A stretch of DNA of 35,043 bases from Halothiobacillus sp. (GCA_016278265.1 JADQCE010000010.1:1-35043), one strand, 5' to 3'; positions 22,300-31,682 are shown, counted from the first letter of the stretch. The notes: generated from the sequence alone by a model not told the origin. Numbers and translations are program-made.

Positions 22300-22762
22300 C
22301 CGTTCTCGGCGAATGAAGGGGACCCGGACCCGATAAGCGCGGGGACCGCGGGAGACGCCGGACTGTGGGCCGGATCGAGCGCGGCGGTGGGGATGGCGGC
22401 GAACCCGCTCGGAGCCCACCAGGCTGGCTCGAGTTTTCGCCAGCTGCGCGGCCGCGCCTGCGGCTGCGTCTCATTCGGGGCGTGTCGGAGGTCGGGCTAC
22501 TCCGGCACGCCCTTACGAAGCGAGAGCGTCATCCACCCACTGCAGCAAGAAGGTGTCAACGGTCATCGCCGCATCGCCCTAACAACGACGATGCCGCGAA
22601 CTTATCATCGCCAGTCGAGAAACGTGTAGACGCCTCGAGATGGCTTGCGCTCGCGGTAAGACCCATCCGTTCCACCATCGAGATGGTGCCAAGCTTTGAT
22701 CTTGAATCCTGAACTAAGCCTAGTAGCATGAACCCAATGTTTTCTGGAACTTAGAAGTTGTA
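22300..22762. other. 463-bp intergenic region before the DUF6361 operon
   Basis: No supported gene. GC falls sharply towards 22700. TTGAAT (22702-22707) and TAGCAT (22724-22729), 16 bp apart, are a weak candidate promoter for the DUF6361 operon. This is the likely junction between the recombinase/ParB unit and the helicase system, so it may hold an att site. Confidence 0.4.
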
Positions 22763-24004
22763 GTGGGGCTCAGAGCGATGCGCCAGTTAAGATTAACCGG
22801 CGCGCGGAATGCGCTGCAATTGGAGCCGGCGCTAGGCTGGACTTTTCTGTCCCGCGAGGCACTGTCCCGCGCTAAGGCTCAGATGGACGAAGAGTCCATG
22901 GGCGTGCGCGACGAGATTGGCTTTCTAACGATTCATCAGCGTTACGCCGACCGCTTTTTTCCGGGCACATCAGTGCTGCATACCCGAGCCCGCTATATTC
23001 TTTTTGTGCCTTGGCTGTTCGAGGATTTGGCAGGTTTGACAGGTCCTGCTGCCATGCGTGCCATGCGCGAACGGGAAAGGGAGCTCGCTGGGCGGCTCAA
23101 GGATGCTGGAGAATCCCAAGTGATCGGGGGGCGCGTCTTCCCCCAGCCTTCGAGCCAGCCGCCGTCAACGGTGTACTGGAATGCGCTCGCGGTCTGGGGC
23201 CTACTGCGTAGGCGCCTTGATGGGCGGACCATTTCCCGGGCGCAGGCGCATCGGCTGCTTAAAAGCGCTGGAACAGCAATGGATGACGACGGCCAACCGC
23301 TCGTCAGTTTCGATCCACCATTCGTGCCACTCCCTAAACGACCGGAGAACTGGAGAAGTGGGCATATCTCCCTTCAGCTTACGACTGAGGAAGCAACTTT
23401 CCTGCGCGAGCGGCTTGGCCAGTTGCGGAGCAATGGTGGACACGAGGCCTCCCTGCTCGCGCGATTGGTGCGGACTGAGACTGTGGCACCGGACGGAATG
23501 TGGGCCACTGAAACCCGGGAGATCGCCGGCCCCGACAAATCCGCACTTGCGCGCGCTCATCAGGCTGCACACCTCGCGGGTGTCGGCCGTGCTGTCTACG
23601 ATGCACTACTGGAACGGATTGTCGAGACCGATGACAAGCGGGAGACTTCGACTCGACATCGCGACCACCTTTCTGCCGTCGTCGAAGATCATGGTTCGCT
23701 TGCAGTAAAACTCGATGTAGGTGCTCTCGAGGCGGACATAGGCGCGCTGCCAACGAAATTGCGGGCTGTACTGACAACTACTAAGGATTGGGTGGCCTCG
23801 AAATCACAAAACCCCGCCCCACTCTTCGACGTCTATGCTGCGGCTGAGGCCCGAAAGGGCCCACGCGCACGCTTCGCGGTTACACCCCATGGTCGTGCCC
23901 GACGGCTCGAATGGTCGAGCGATGAACATGGTCTCGCGGGGCCGCTCCACTACAGGTGGGAGCAGGTCAGCATGCTTCTCAATGATCTTGCGGGCGCCCA
24001 ATGA
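22763..24004 (+). CDS. DUF6361 protein, first gene of candidate defence operon
   Basis: A 413-residue protein from GTG 22763; ATG 22778 is an alternative and neither start has a strong Shine-Dalgarno. The segment DEIGFLTIHQRYADRFFPGT, then SVLHTRARYILFVPWLFE (residues ~50-87), is the signature I associate with DUF6361. The rest is mostly helical with no Walker or nuclease motif. It overlaps the PLD gene by four bases. As the lead gene of a three-gene set it may be the recognition or adaptor component, which is inference. Confidence 0.8.
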   Translation: MGLRAMRQLRLTGARNALQLEPALGWTFLSREALSRAKAQMDEESMGVRDEIGFLTIHQRYADRFFPGTSVLHTRARYILFVPWLFEDLAGLTGPAAMRAMRERERELAGRLKDAGESQVIGGRVFPQPSSQPPSTVYWNALAVWGLLRRRLDGRTISRAQAHRLLKSAGTAMDDDGQPLVSFDPPFVPLPKRPENWRSGHISLQLTTEEATFLRERLGQLRSNGGHEASLLARLVRTETVAPDGMWATETREIAGPDKSALARAHQAAHLAGVGRAVYDALLERIVETDDKRETSTRHRDHLSAVVEDHGSLAVKLDVGALEADIGALPTKLRAVLTTTKDWVASKSQNPAPLFDVYAAAEARKGPRARFAVTPHGRARRLEWSSDEHGLAGPLHYRWEQVSMLLNDLAGAQ

Positions 24005-25854
24005 CCGGCGCAGTCGAAAACTGGGCGGCGCTCTCGTTTCTAGAGGGTTTACGTCCCGGTCCCGATGAAAGTGTCGAGTTGGCACTGCTGGCGTCCTATT
24101 CGGCAGACCTGGGATCAATCGGCGCTACTTTGCTTGCCCTGGCAGGCAAAGACACAGATGCGGGCCGAGGTAGTCCCTCAGATTTCGCTGATGCGGTCGA
24201 GCGACTGCGAGGGAAGGCACGGATTGTCATTCAGCGTGGCCGCCTAGCAAAGATGCGTCGGACACCGCGCATAGCAGCAGTGTTGGACCAATTCGTGCGC
24301 GAGGTCGATTTCGATGAAGCCACCCATAGCTGGCACCCCAAGGTAGCTCTCGTTCGAACACGCAACACGACTGGAGAGACTGGCTGGCGGCTTTGGATCG
24401 GAAGCCGAAATCTCACCGAAAACGTGAACCGCGACATCGGGTTACTGCTTGTCTCAGGCACCAAGGGCGGCGCACTGATCGCTGGTGCGGATGAGATGGC
24501 GCGTGCGCTGGCTGAAAGGGCCGAACTGAAGGGGCTGCGCCCGGCCTCGCTCGCGGCGACGATCGCAAAGGTAGCTTGGCGTTCTCCGGCGGGCGTAAGG
24601 GTTGAGCGCATTCGCTGGTCTCCCGGAACTGGAGATCAGCCCGTTCCAGTCCCGCCGCCGGATGTCGATGAAGTCATTGTGGTAAGTCCTTTTATAGACA
24701 AGCAATTTCTTGCTCGTCAGCTCGTAAAGGGTACAAAACAGTCTAGGCGTGTTTTGCTGACTACGGTACGTGAGATTGAGCGGATTGGTCCGTCACTGGC
24801 AGCATTCGACGACTTGCTGGCGCTGGATGCACCTGATTATCCCGTGGGTGATGCGGAGCTTGGATCCCGGTCCCCCGAGTGGCCATCCGATGTCACTTCG
24901 ACCGAGGATGAGGAAGAAGAGGTCGGACGCGGCCTCCATGCCAAATTGCTGTACATGCGAACTGGGCGCAAACGCACCCTGTGGCTGGGAAGCGCGAACG
25001 CGACCCTCCGGGCCTGGACTGGACGCAACGCTGAAGCCACGGCCGAACTGGTTGTCACCGAGCCGGTCGAAAGAGGGCTAAAGGCGCTGCTGGGGTCAGC
25101 CCGTCTGGTCGACGCGCCCAGCGGCGAGCATTTGCCCGACGCAGCGGTCTTGGAAGAGGAAGCGCTCGAACGGGCGCGCGCGCAGGTGGCGGCGCGATGG
25201 TCCGCTTCGCTCAGTATTGATGGCGAGGGGATACGTCTCAGCCATCGTTCCGATCTACATCCCGACGGGCCACATCCTGACGAAGCCGACATCCTGCTGG
25301 AAGTTGGCGCTCTTCACGGTGACCTTCTGATCTGGCCGCCACGACAAGCCGAGGTGCATCTTGGGCATGTCGTTCCATCTGACCGAAGCGAGCTCGTGCG
25401 CTTGCGTGTCAGCCGCAAGGACAAAGGTCTCTCATGGCTGCAACGAGCACCGGCGGAGCCGCCGTTTGGGGAGGATCGAGACCGTGCCGCGTTCGTGCGC
25501 TTCCTTGGTGCGCGAGGGTTTCTTCTTTGGGTGGCCGGATTGCTCGCAAATGACGATACACAGAGCGACGGCGACTGGACGATTGAGGAACCGCGGGAAC
25601 GGACGAGTGAAGAGGAGAAATCAACATTCGACTCCTCGTTGCCAACTTTAGAAGCGATGTTGGCGGCATGGGCCCGCGATCCGGTAAAGTTCCGCGAGAT
25701 TGAACGGCGGGTCTCTCAGTATCTGCCTGCGGTGCTCGAACAGGCCGAACAGGAAGATATACCAACCGCTGAAATGCTGAGGAGCTTCAAGGAGTTGTGG
25801 AGCAAGCTCCGAACTGGGCTGGGCTCCACCGAAGTAAAGGGTAGAAGCCGGTGA
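24001..25854 (+). CDS. Phospholipase-D-superfamily nuclease-like protein
   Basis: A 617-residue protein, ATGA-coupled to DUF6361. It has two HKD-type half-sites: H112-x-K114 with GSRN at 134-137, and H313-x-K315 (GLHAKLLYM) with GSAN at 330-333. Two HxK...GSxN motifs are the mark of PLD-superfamily enzymes; in bacterial defence these act on nucleic acids rather than lipids. Acidic stretches separate the two halves (TEDEEEEV at 301-308). There is no signal peptide or membrane segment, so it is cytosolic. It is followed by a GTGA-overlapping helicase, which implies a shared complex. Confidence 0.85.
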   Translation: MTGAVENWAALSFLEGLRPGPDESVELALLASYSADLGSIGATLLALAGKDTDAGRGSPSDFADAVERLRGKARIVIQRGRLAKMRRTPRIAAVLDQFVREVDFDEATHSWHPKVALVRTRNTTGETGWRLWIGSRNLTENVNRDIGLLLVSGTKGGALIAGADEMARALAERAELKGLRPASLAATIAKVAWRSPAGVRVERIRWSPGTGDQPVPVPPPDVDEVIVVSPFIDKQFLARQLVKGTKQSRRVLLTTVREIERIGPSLAAFDDLLALDAPDYPVGDAELGSRSPEWPSDVTSTEDEEEEVGRGLHAKLLYMRTGRKRTLWLGSANATLRAWTGRNAEATAELVVTEPVERGLKALLGSARLVDAPSGEHLPDAAVLEEEALERARAQVAARWSASLSIDGEGIRLSHRSDLHPDGPHPDEADILLEVGALHGDLLIWPPRQAEVHLGHVVPSDRSELVRLRVSRKDKGLSWLQRAPAEPPFGEDRDRAAFVRFLGARGFLLWVAGLLANDDTQSDGDWTIEEPRERTSEEEKSTFDSSLPTLEAMLAAWARDPVKFREIERRVSQYLPAVLEQAEQEDIPTAEMLRSFKELWSKLRTGLGSTEVKGRSR

Positions 25855-28800
25855 GCGCGCCCAAGCCGTTCCAGGAAGCTGCAGTCAATGCGGCGCTCGC
25901 GGCCTTCGGAGATCATAATGGGCGTCGGCGATTTCTGGTGGCGGATGAAGTCGGTCTCGGAAAAACAGTGGTAGCGAAGGAATTGGCTCGCCGCATGTCG
26001 GAGGATGGTAGGGCGCCCCTGGTCATTTACTATATAGCCAACGGTCATGCGGTTTCGCACCAAAACAAGAGCCGAGTTGTTGACTTCCTTATGGGTTATT
26101 CACGTAAAGCCGCTATCGCAACACCAGATCGGCTCTCGCTGATTGCAGTCGCGAGACGGCCGGACAGTCCCGTCCTTGTCTACGCACTGACTCCCGCAAC
26201 GTCCTTTCCCGGGGGGCGGGTACGTCTGACTGGAGGACGCAAGGAAGAACGAGCATTCCTGAAGGTTTTGCTCGAGCAGAGCTATCCTGCTTTTGCACGC
26301 AATCTCGATCCGGACATATTGCAGTTGAGCGCGCGTGGGTCATGGGAGTGGGCCATCAAGGATGCGGAGCACAAGTTCGCGGCGTCGCCGCCCCATTTGC
26401 GGAAGAGGTTTCGCGAGGCCCTTGCGGCTGAGTTCGGCGAGCCCGTCCGCACGATGCTCGATCTGGCTGTGTATGGCGACGCGGCCCGAAAAATTAAGCC
26501 GCTCAAGCCTACCACCTTCGTTGGCCGCCTCAGGCGCGCCCTTGCACTGGCAACGCTTCGCCATCAGCCGCCCGATTTAGTCATTCTCGATGAATTTCAG
26601 CGCTACCGGCAAATTCTTGACGAAAAGGACGCAGACCCGCTTCTTAAGGCTCTTCTGGAACCTGAACATTTGGTTGTCCCGCCGGCAGTCTTGCTGCTTA
26701 GCGCTACGCCATATCGGCTATTAAGCACACGATGGGAAGAGGCGCGCGGTGCGCTTGCTCACTCGCAACTTCTAGAACTGATCGAATTTCTTGCCGGCGC
26801 CGATGTTCGAGAACGTGCGAAGGTGCTTTTTGCCGACTTCGGTGACAAGTTACGTGATATTGCGGCGCATGCAGATGCGAGTAGTCCCGAGTTGGCGGCT
26901 GAAGTCGCCCAAGCGGCCAGACTAAGAGATGAGCTCCGCGGCCTTCTGACGCCAGTCATGTCGCGCACTGAGCGGGACAGTGTGGCGTCGGCCGATCCAC
27001 TCGCCGCGACGCAATTTCTCGATGCGGACCCGTTGCCAGAGGATTTTCGGGTCTATCGACATCTCGTCGAGAGCTTTGCAGAGCAGATGCGCTACGAGGC
27101 GCTGCCATATTGGTCTTCGGTTCCGATGCCCGCCCAATCGCTTGGTCCACGCTATGCAGCATGGAAGCGCGCCAAATTCAGGGCAGCACCGAAGCTCACT
27201 AAGATGACCCGGGAGCGCCGCAACAAACTCAACGCGCCTACGACATGGCCTGACGCGAAGCTTCGCGCTCTGAACAGCGTGGCTTCTCCCAAGGAGCTTT
27301 CGCTGCCGTGGGTCGCGCCGTCACTACCTTGGTGGCCACTATCCGGCGGCTGGAAGGGTTCGGGAGCCGATCCCAAGCTCCTGATGTTCAGCCGCTTTCG
27401 CGCAACGCCCCCTAGCGTGGCGGCGCTTCTAAGCTTTGGCGTCGAGGCGCACTGTCTTCCCAAGAATCACGGCGGGTACGAGAAGGCTTACAAGCGCCGT
27501 CGTTTCAAGTTGGGGGCCGAGCCGGGGCCAGTGATGGCCGCATTCCATCCGTCGCCATGGCTAATCTGGAACACGAACCCGCTTGCGAAAGCCGGAGCGA
27601 CGCTCGGCGCTGTACGCAAAGAGGTTCGGCGACAAATTCTCGCCGCACTCCCCAAGGGCATCATTGAACGCGACACCGTGAAGGCCCGCAGGCGGCACAG
27701 ATCGATTGCCCGGATTCTGTCGTCGATAGAACGGACAGCAGGTGTTGTCGAACAATCCGCCTCAGGCTGGGGCAGCGCAATCGGTGATGATCGTGCCGCG
27801 AAGTCTGCAGTTCGAAAATGGCGCCAGGCGCAGCCGATTGAGCGGCTTTCACCTGTCGAGCTTTCTGATCTTGTGGACTATGCGATCGGGGCGCCTGGCG
27901 TCGCGCTAGGACGGGCATTGCTACGGCATGATCCGTCAATCCTTGATGCTACACGCTATCCCGAGTTGGTCCAGCTCTGTTGGCAGGGATTGCGCGCCTA
28001 CCTCGATAACCCGGTGATCCTGTCATCGCTGCCGGGGAAGAGCGCAGTCGAGCAAGTCATGGGCGCCGTGGTCGATGGCGGCTTCGAAAGCGTCCTGGAC
28101 GAGCATTTCTGGTTGCGATCGCAAAATCTCCAAGAGGGCGCAGCTGGTCTCGCCAAGGACCTTCAATCGTCGCTCGGACTACGCGCAGGCACCTTTAGCT
28201 TTCATGCAATAGGAGGTGCGCCACATAAGATCCCGGTGCGCTGCCACGTCGCCGTGCCGTTCGGCGACGCCGAGACCCAACCCGCCGTCAAGGTGGACGG
28301 CGGCGTGGGGCAAGCCGCTCCTGTCCGACCCGATGAGGTTCGGCGCAGCTTCAACACACCCTTCTGGCCACATGTGCTGGCAACAACATCGGTTGGTCAG
28401 GAGGGTCTCGATTTTCATCCCTGGTGCGCGCACGTGGTTCATTGGGATCTTTCGTCAAACCCTCTCGATATCGAACAGCGAGAGGGTCGCATCCAACGCT
28501 ATGCTGGTTTAGCCGTCAGACGCAGACTCGCGGTAGATTTGCGTGGTGACGTGCTGAAAGATCGTACTGCGGCACACCATTCCCCGTGGCATTGCGTAGA
28601 ATTTCACGCTGAGCGTCTGGTCGATGCGAGCGGCCTTCGCCCCTGGTGGGTGTACGATGGTGCCGAAATTCGTCGTCACGTCTTCGAGCGCCCGTTTGGA
28701 CGGGACATCGTCCGCTTCGCCCAACTTCGAGAACAGCGCATGATCTATAGGTTGGCTCTCGGACAACCCAATCAGGAGGACTTCATCGACGTGCTTTCAC

Positions 28801-28925
28801 GAGGTGGGGCGACTACCCGCGCTTTGCTGCAACCGTTAATTCTTGACCTGTCTGCGATGGGGCTTCGGCAACGGCCTATGCCATGTGGCAATGAGCTAGA
28901 ATGCTCTTGGTCATGCAAGAAATGA
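25851..28925 (+). CDS. SF2/SNF2-like helicase, third gene of candidate defence operon
   Basis: A 1024-residue protein from a GTG at 25851 overlapping the PLD stop (GTGA). Motif I is DEVGLGKT at 32-39, motif II DEFQ at 247-250, motif III SATP at 284-287. In the second lobe a motif V-like TSVGQEGLDFH lies near 847 and motif VI EQREGRIQRY near 876. The lobes are separated by ~550 residues of insert, much longer than in Swi2/Snf2 remodelers. The DEFQ box (not DEAH) and QxxGRxxR end fit the HepA/DISARM-type SF2 group. It probably moves on dsDNA and delivers the PLD nuclease. It stops 8 bp before the oppositely oriented spanin gene. Confidence 0.85.
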   Translation: MSAPKPFQEAAVNAALAAFGDHNGRRRFLVADEVGLGKTVVAKELARRMSEDGRAPLVIYYIANGHAVSHQNKSRVVDFLMGYSRKAAIATPDRLSLIAVARRPDSPVLVYALTPATSFPGGRVRLTGGRKEERAFLKVLLEQSYPAFARNLDPDILQLSARGSWEWAIKDAEHKFAASPPHLRKRFREALAAEFGEPVRTMLDLAVYGDAARKIKPLKPTTFVGRLRRALALATLRHQPPDLVILDEFQRYRQILDEKDADPLLKALLEPEHLVVPPAVLLLSATPYRLLSTRWEEARGALAHSQLLELIEFLAGADVRERAKVLFADFGDKLRDIAAHADASSPELAAEVAQAARLRDELRGLLTPVMSRTERDSVASADPLAATQFLDADPLPEDFRVYRHLVESFAEQMRYEALPYWSSVPMPAQSLGPRYAAWKRAKFRAAPKLTKMTRERRNKLNAPTTWPDAKLRALNSVASPKELSLPWVAPSLPWWPLSGGWKGSGADPKLLMFSRFRATPPSVAALLSFGVEAHCLPKNHGGYEKAYKRRRFKLGAEPGPVMAAFHPSPWLIWNTNPLAKAGATLGAVRKEVRRQILAALPKGIIERDTVKARRRHRSIARILSSIERTAGVVEQSASGWGSAIGDDRAAKSAVRKWRQAQPIERLSPVELSDLVDYAIGAPGVALGRALLRHDPSILDATRYPELVQLCWQGLRAYLDNPVILSSLPGKSAVEQVMGAVVDGGFESVLDEHFWLRSQNLQEGAAGLAKDLQSSLGLRAGTFSFHAIGGAPHKIPVRCHVAVPFGDAETQPAVKVDGGVGQAAPVRPDEVRRSFNTPFWPHVLATTSVGQEGLDFHPWCAHVVHWDLSSNPLDIEQREGRIQRYAGLAVRRRLAVDLRGDVLKDRTAAHHSPWHCVEFHAERLVDASGLRPWWVYDGAEIRRHVFERPFGRDIVRFAQLREQRMIYRLALGQPNQEDFIDVLSRGGATTRALLQPLILDLSAMGLRQRPMPCGNELECSWSCKK

Positions 28926-28933
28926 GCTTGCGA

Positions 28934-29188
28934 TCAGAGCGTGCATGCTCTGGCTTGGTCCCTGATGACGCCGTAGTCGGCGAGCATCTCAACGATGGCG
29001 GACGTCTCTGGAAGTAACGCGAGTTCCTCAGCCGCGCGCACTTGGACCTCGTTGGGATACTCTACCACGGGCGGGCAGACAGTCGCGATGACGGGCTCAG
29101 AACCGACCGTTGCGCAGCCGCTCAGCAAGCTCAACGCGATCGCGAGGACGGCGAGCCGCCGCATCCAGCATCCGGCGTTGAACATCAT
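28934..29188 (-). CDS. Outer-membrane spanin-like lipoprotein (Rz1-type)
   Basis: An 84-residue protein. Its ATG at 29188 follows a GGAGG. It has a lipoprotein signal (MRRLAVLAIALSLLSGC), with lipobox Cys at residue 25, followed by a short periplasmic part (VCPPVVEYPNEVQVRAAEEL). In the uninterrupted phage this gene starts inside the inner-spanin gene in another frame, the classic nested Rz/Rz1 arrangement. An o-spanin fuses the outer membrane to the inner membrane during lysis. It lies downstream of the IS66 element and is itself intact. Confidence 0.7.
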   Translation of the reverse strand: MMFNAGCWMRRLAVLAIALSLLSGCATVGSEPVIATVCPPVVEYPNEVQVRAAEELALLPETSAIVEMLADYGVIRDQARACTL

Positions 29189-29219
29189 TGGTTTCCTCCA
29201 ATGTTTCGAGACGTTCGGC
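29097..29219 (-). pseudogene. Inner spanin (Rz-type), 3' fragment
   Basis: This is the distal part of the gene cut by the IS66 element. Removing the element and one 8-bp duplication joins it in frame to the 31687-31829 fragment. The restored protein has 85 residues; this part encodes LETLEETNDVQRRMLDAAAR and then the end RLRNGRF, a charged coiled-coil periplasmic domain. It overlaps the o-spanin gene in another frame. Confidence 0.8.
29212..29219. repeat. Target-site duplication, left copy (CGTTCGGC)
   Basis: Identical to 31687-31694 and immediately outside the IS66 left end; 8 bp is the usual IS66 duplication length. Confidence 0.92.
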
Positions 29220-29235
29220 GTAAGCGGTGTCCCGA

Positions 29236-30774
29236 TCACACAGCGGCGGCGTAATTCCACGGGAGCAGATCGTCGATCTGGCTCTGCTTGTGACCGTTGA
29301 CGATTGCGGTGAGCGTGGCGGTCAGCCAAGCGTGGGGATCGACGCGGTTCATTTTGCAGGTTTCGATCAGCGAGGCGATGACGGCCCAGTTTTCGGCTCC
29401 GGCGTCGTGCCCTGCGAAGAGGGCGTTCTTGCGGTTCAGTGCGATGGGTCGGATCGTGCGCTCGGCGGTGTTGTTGTCGATCTCGATGCGGCCGTCGGTC
29501 AGGAAGCGGCCAAGGCCGTCGCGGTGTTTGGCGATGTAGGCGAGCGCCTCGCCCAAGGGTGACTTTGCCGAGGCGCGGGCACGGTGATGCGCCAGCCAAT
29601 CGTCGAGGCGGGCGAGGATCGCGGCGGAGCGGTCTTGCCTCACGGCCAGTCGGGTGGCGGGGTCGTTGCCACGGATGTCGGCCTCGATGGTGTAGAGATC
29701 GCGAATGAGGGCCACGCCTTCCTCGGCAATAGGCGCGGGTCCGGTGCGGGTGATCTCGATCAGTTTGCGACGCGCGTGCGCCCAGCAATGCGCGAGCTGG
29801 ATGCCCGGACCGATCCGGTCCGCTGCGATCAGACGGTTGTATCCGGCATAGCCGTCGACCTGCAGGATGCCGCCGAAGCCCTGCAGTATCCGTTCAGCAT
29901 GTTGCCCGCCCCGACCGGGGGCATAGGTGAAGACCACGCCCGGTGGTGCCGTGCCGCCCCAGGGTCGATCATCGCGGGCCGCGGCCCAGAAGTATCCGGT
30001 CTTGGTCTTTCTGGCACCCGGATCAAGGACCGGCGCGCGGGTCTCGTCCATGAAGAGCTTGGTGGACCGCTTCAGGTCGGCCATCAGCGCATCGAGGACG
30101 GGTCGGAGTTCGAAGGCGGCGCGGCCCACCCAATCGGCGAGGGTAGAGCGGTCGAGATCGACGCCTTGGCGGCTGTAGATCTGGGCCTGCCGGTAGAGCG
30201 GGAGATGGTCGGCATATTTGCTGACCAGAACATGGGCGACAGTCGCCTCGGTCGGCATGCCTCCCGGGATCAGCCGCGCAGGGGCAGCGGCCTGCACGAC
30301 ACCATCAGTGCAGGAGCGGCAGGCATACTTCGGACGGCGGGTCACGATGACACGGAACTGGGCTGGCACGATGTCGAGCCGTTCCGAGACGTCCTCGCCG
30401 ATGCAATGCAGACAGCCGCCACAGGCGCAGGTCAGGCTGTCCGGCTCGATGATCTCGTCGATGCGCGGCAGGTGCTTCGGCAGCGACCCACGGTTGGCGG
30501 CACGCGGTTTGGCGGAGCGCTTGGCTGCCCGATCCTCGGCATCCTCTTCGGCATGGATCACTGCCATGGCCGTTTCGAGGTCTTCCAGCGCCAGTTCGAA
30601 CTGGTCCGGATCGCTCTTCTCCGATTTCCGACCGAAGACCGCCTGTTTGAAGGCCGCGACCAGCTTCTCCAGCCGTTCGATCCGCTCGTCCTTGCGCCGG
30701 TCGCGCGCGTCCGCAGCGATCAGCATCGCCTTCAGCGCAGCAATTTCTTCAAGCAGATCAGCGGTCTTCGGCAT
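29236..30774 (-). CDS. tnpC: IS66 transposase TnpC
   Basis: A 512-residue protein with the IS66 order: N-terminal coiled coil (IAALKAMLIAADARDRRKDE), an RKSE basic motif, a zinc-binding segment (CACGGCLHCIG and CRSC), then the DDE catalytic core with LFMDETR, LQVDGYAGY and EIDNNTAERTIRP. It catalyses transposition. Its stop codon lies inside the left terminal repeat. Confidence 0.96.
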   Translation of the reverse strand: MPKTADLLEEIAALKAMLIAADARDRRKDERIERLEKLVAAFKQAVFGRKSEKSDPDQFELALEDLETAMAVIHAEEDAEDRAAKRSAKPRAANRGSLPKHLPRIDEIIEPDSLTCACGGCLHCIGEDVSERLDIVPAQFRVIVTRRPKYACRSCTDGVVQAAAPARLIPGGMPTEATVAHVLVSKYADHLPLYRQAQIYSRQGVDLDRSTLADWVGRAAFELRPVLDALMADLKRSTKLFMDETRAPVLDPGARKTKTGYFWAAARDDRPWGGTAPPGVVFTYAPGRGGQHAERILQGFGGILQVDGYAGYNRLIAADRIGPGIQLAHCWAHARRKLIEITRTGPAPIAEEGVALIRDLYTIEADIRGNDPATRLAVRQDRSAAILARLDDWLAHHRARASAKSPLGEALAYIAKHRDGLGRFLTDGRIEIDNNTAERTIRPIALNRKNALFAGHDAGAENWAVIASLIETCKMNRVDPHAWLTATLTAIVNGHKQSQIDDLLPWNYAAAV

Positions 30775-30853
30775 GGCAGGTTTTTACCAAACCGCCATGG
30801 GCTGCGCCTCTGGAAAGAGCCGGCTGAGTCATCCTGCCGCAGCCTTGAACGGC

Positions 30854-31207
30854 TCATTCCACGGCTTCGGGGGCCTTCGCCTCGATGGCCCGAACCCGCC
30901 GCCAATCGAGCCCCGCAAACAGCGCCTCGAACTGCGCATGGTTCATCAGCATCAGCCCGTCCTTCACAGCGGGCCAGGTAAAGCTGTGCTCTTCCAGCCG
31001 CTTGTAGGCCATCACCAGGCCAGTGCCGTCCCAGTAGAGCAGCTTCAACCGGTCCGCCTTCCTGGCCCGGAACACAAAGACCGTTCCGGTGAAAGGGTCC
31101 TTGCGCAACTCGTTCTTCACCATCGCGGCAAGGCTGTCGTGGCCCTTGCGGAAGTCGATAGGCTTTGTCGCCACCATGATCCGCACCCGGTTCGACGGGA
31201 AGATCAC
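30854..31207 (-). CDS. tnpB: IS66 accessory protein TnpB
   Basis: A 117-residue protein of the IS66 Orf2 family. It has VRIMVATKPIDFRKGHDSLA, then FVFRARKADRLKLLYWDGTG, the usual 'FR-KADRLKLL-WDG-G' signature. The GTG start overlaps the tnpA stop (GTGA). This is the IS66 TnpB and not the OmegaRNA-guided nuclease of IS200/IS605. Confidence 0.95.
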   Translation of the reverse strand: MIFPSNRVRIMVATKPIDFRKGHDSLAAMVKNELRKDPFTGTVFVFRARKADRLKLLYWDGTGLVMAYKRLEEHSFTWPAVKDGLMLMNHAQFEALFAGLDWRRVRAIEAKAPEAVE

Positions 31208-31578
31208 GGGCAGGCCTGCAGAGCCATGACCAGTTCCGCGACCCGTGCCGCAGGCGTGGAAGCATCCAGTCGCACCGTCACAGGGCCAATGATCAGATCA
31301 ATCGACGCAGTCGGGTCCGGCGTCTCGACCGACTGTGCCAGGGCCATGGGTGCTGCGAACTCCGCGCCCGCAATCTCGGGCACTACCAGCTTGCCATTCC
31401 GCGCCAGCGTCCGCCACGCAGACAGGTGGTTCGCCTTCAACGAATGGCGGCGAGCCACTTCGTTTACCGAGACACCCGCAACAAGCGTCTCCGCCACGAT
31501 CCGACCCTTCGCCTCATCCGACCACCGCCGTTTGGCAACTGGAGCCGCCAAGAGCTCCACAAACCCAACGGCCTCCAT
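31204..31578 (-). CDS. tnpA: IS66 accessory protein TnpA
   Basis: A 124-residue protein from the ATG at 31578 with GGGAGCG upstream; a longer reading to 31629 adds residues without a ribosome site. It is an IS3/IS66-type HTH: KRRWSDEAKGRIVAETLVAG and SVNEVARRHSLKANHLSAWR. It should bind the element ends. Confidence 0.92.
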   Translation of the reverse strand: MEAVGFVELLAAPVAKRRWSDEAKGRIVAETLVAGVSVNEVARRHSLKANHLSAWRTLARNGKLVVPEIAGAEFAAPMALAQSVETPDPTASIDLIIGPVTVRLDASTPAARVAELVMALQACP

Positions 31579-31682
31579 ATCGCGCTCCCGATGGACTCCC
31601 AATGAAACCTCCCGTGCAAATCTCCACACGAGGCCGCATCGCAGCTTACGGATTCAGCAGGAAGGTGGGGTCAAGACAGCGC

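Noticed and set aside
21193-22419. 408-aa minus-strand ORF opposite the ParB-like genes
   Set aside because: Composition is a typical high-GC reverse shadow and the plus-strand proteins carry clear ParB-fold motifs.
22763-28925. DISARM system
   Set aside because: A helicase and a PLD protein are present, but there is no DUF1998 protein, no DrmA-type helicase and no methyltransferase in the operon; DUF6361 is not a DISARM gene.
29584-30981. Plus-strand ORF across IS66 tnpC
   Set aside because: Shadow of the transposase gene, which has the full IS66 motif set.
30854-31207. RNA-guided TnpB nuclease
   Set aside because: The name is shared, but this is the short IS66 accessory protein of 117 residues without RuvC motifs.
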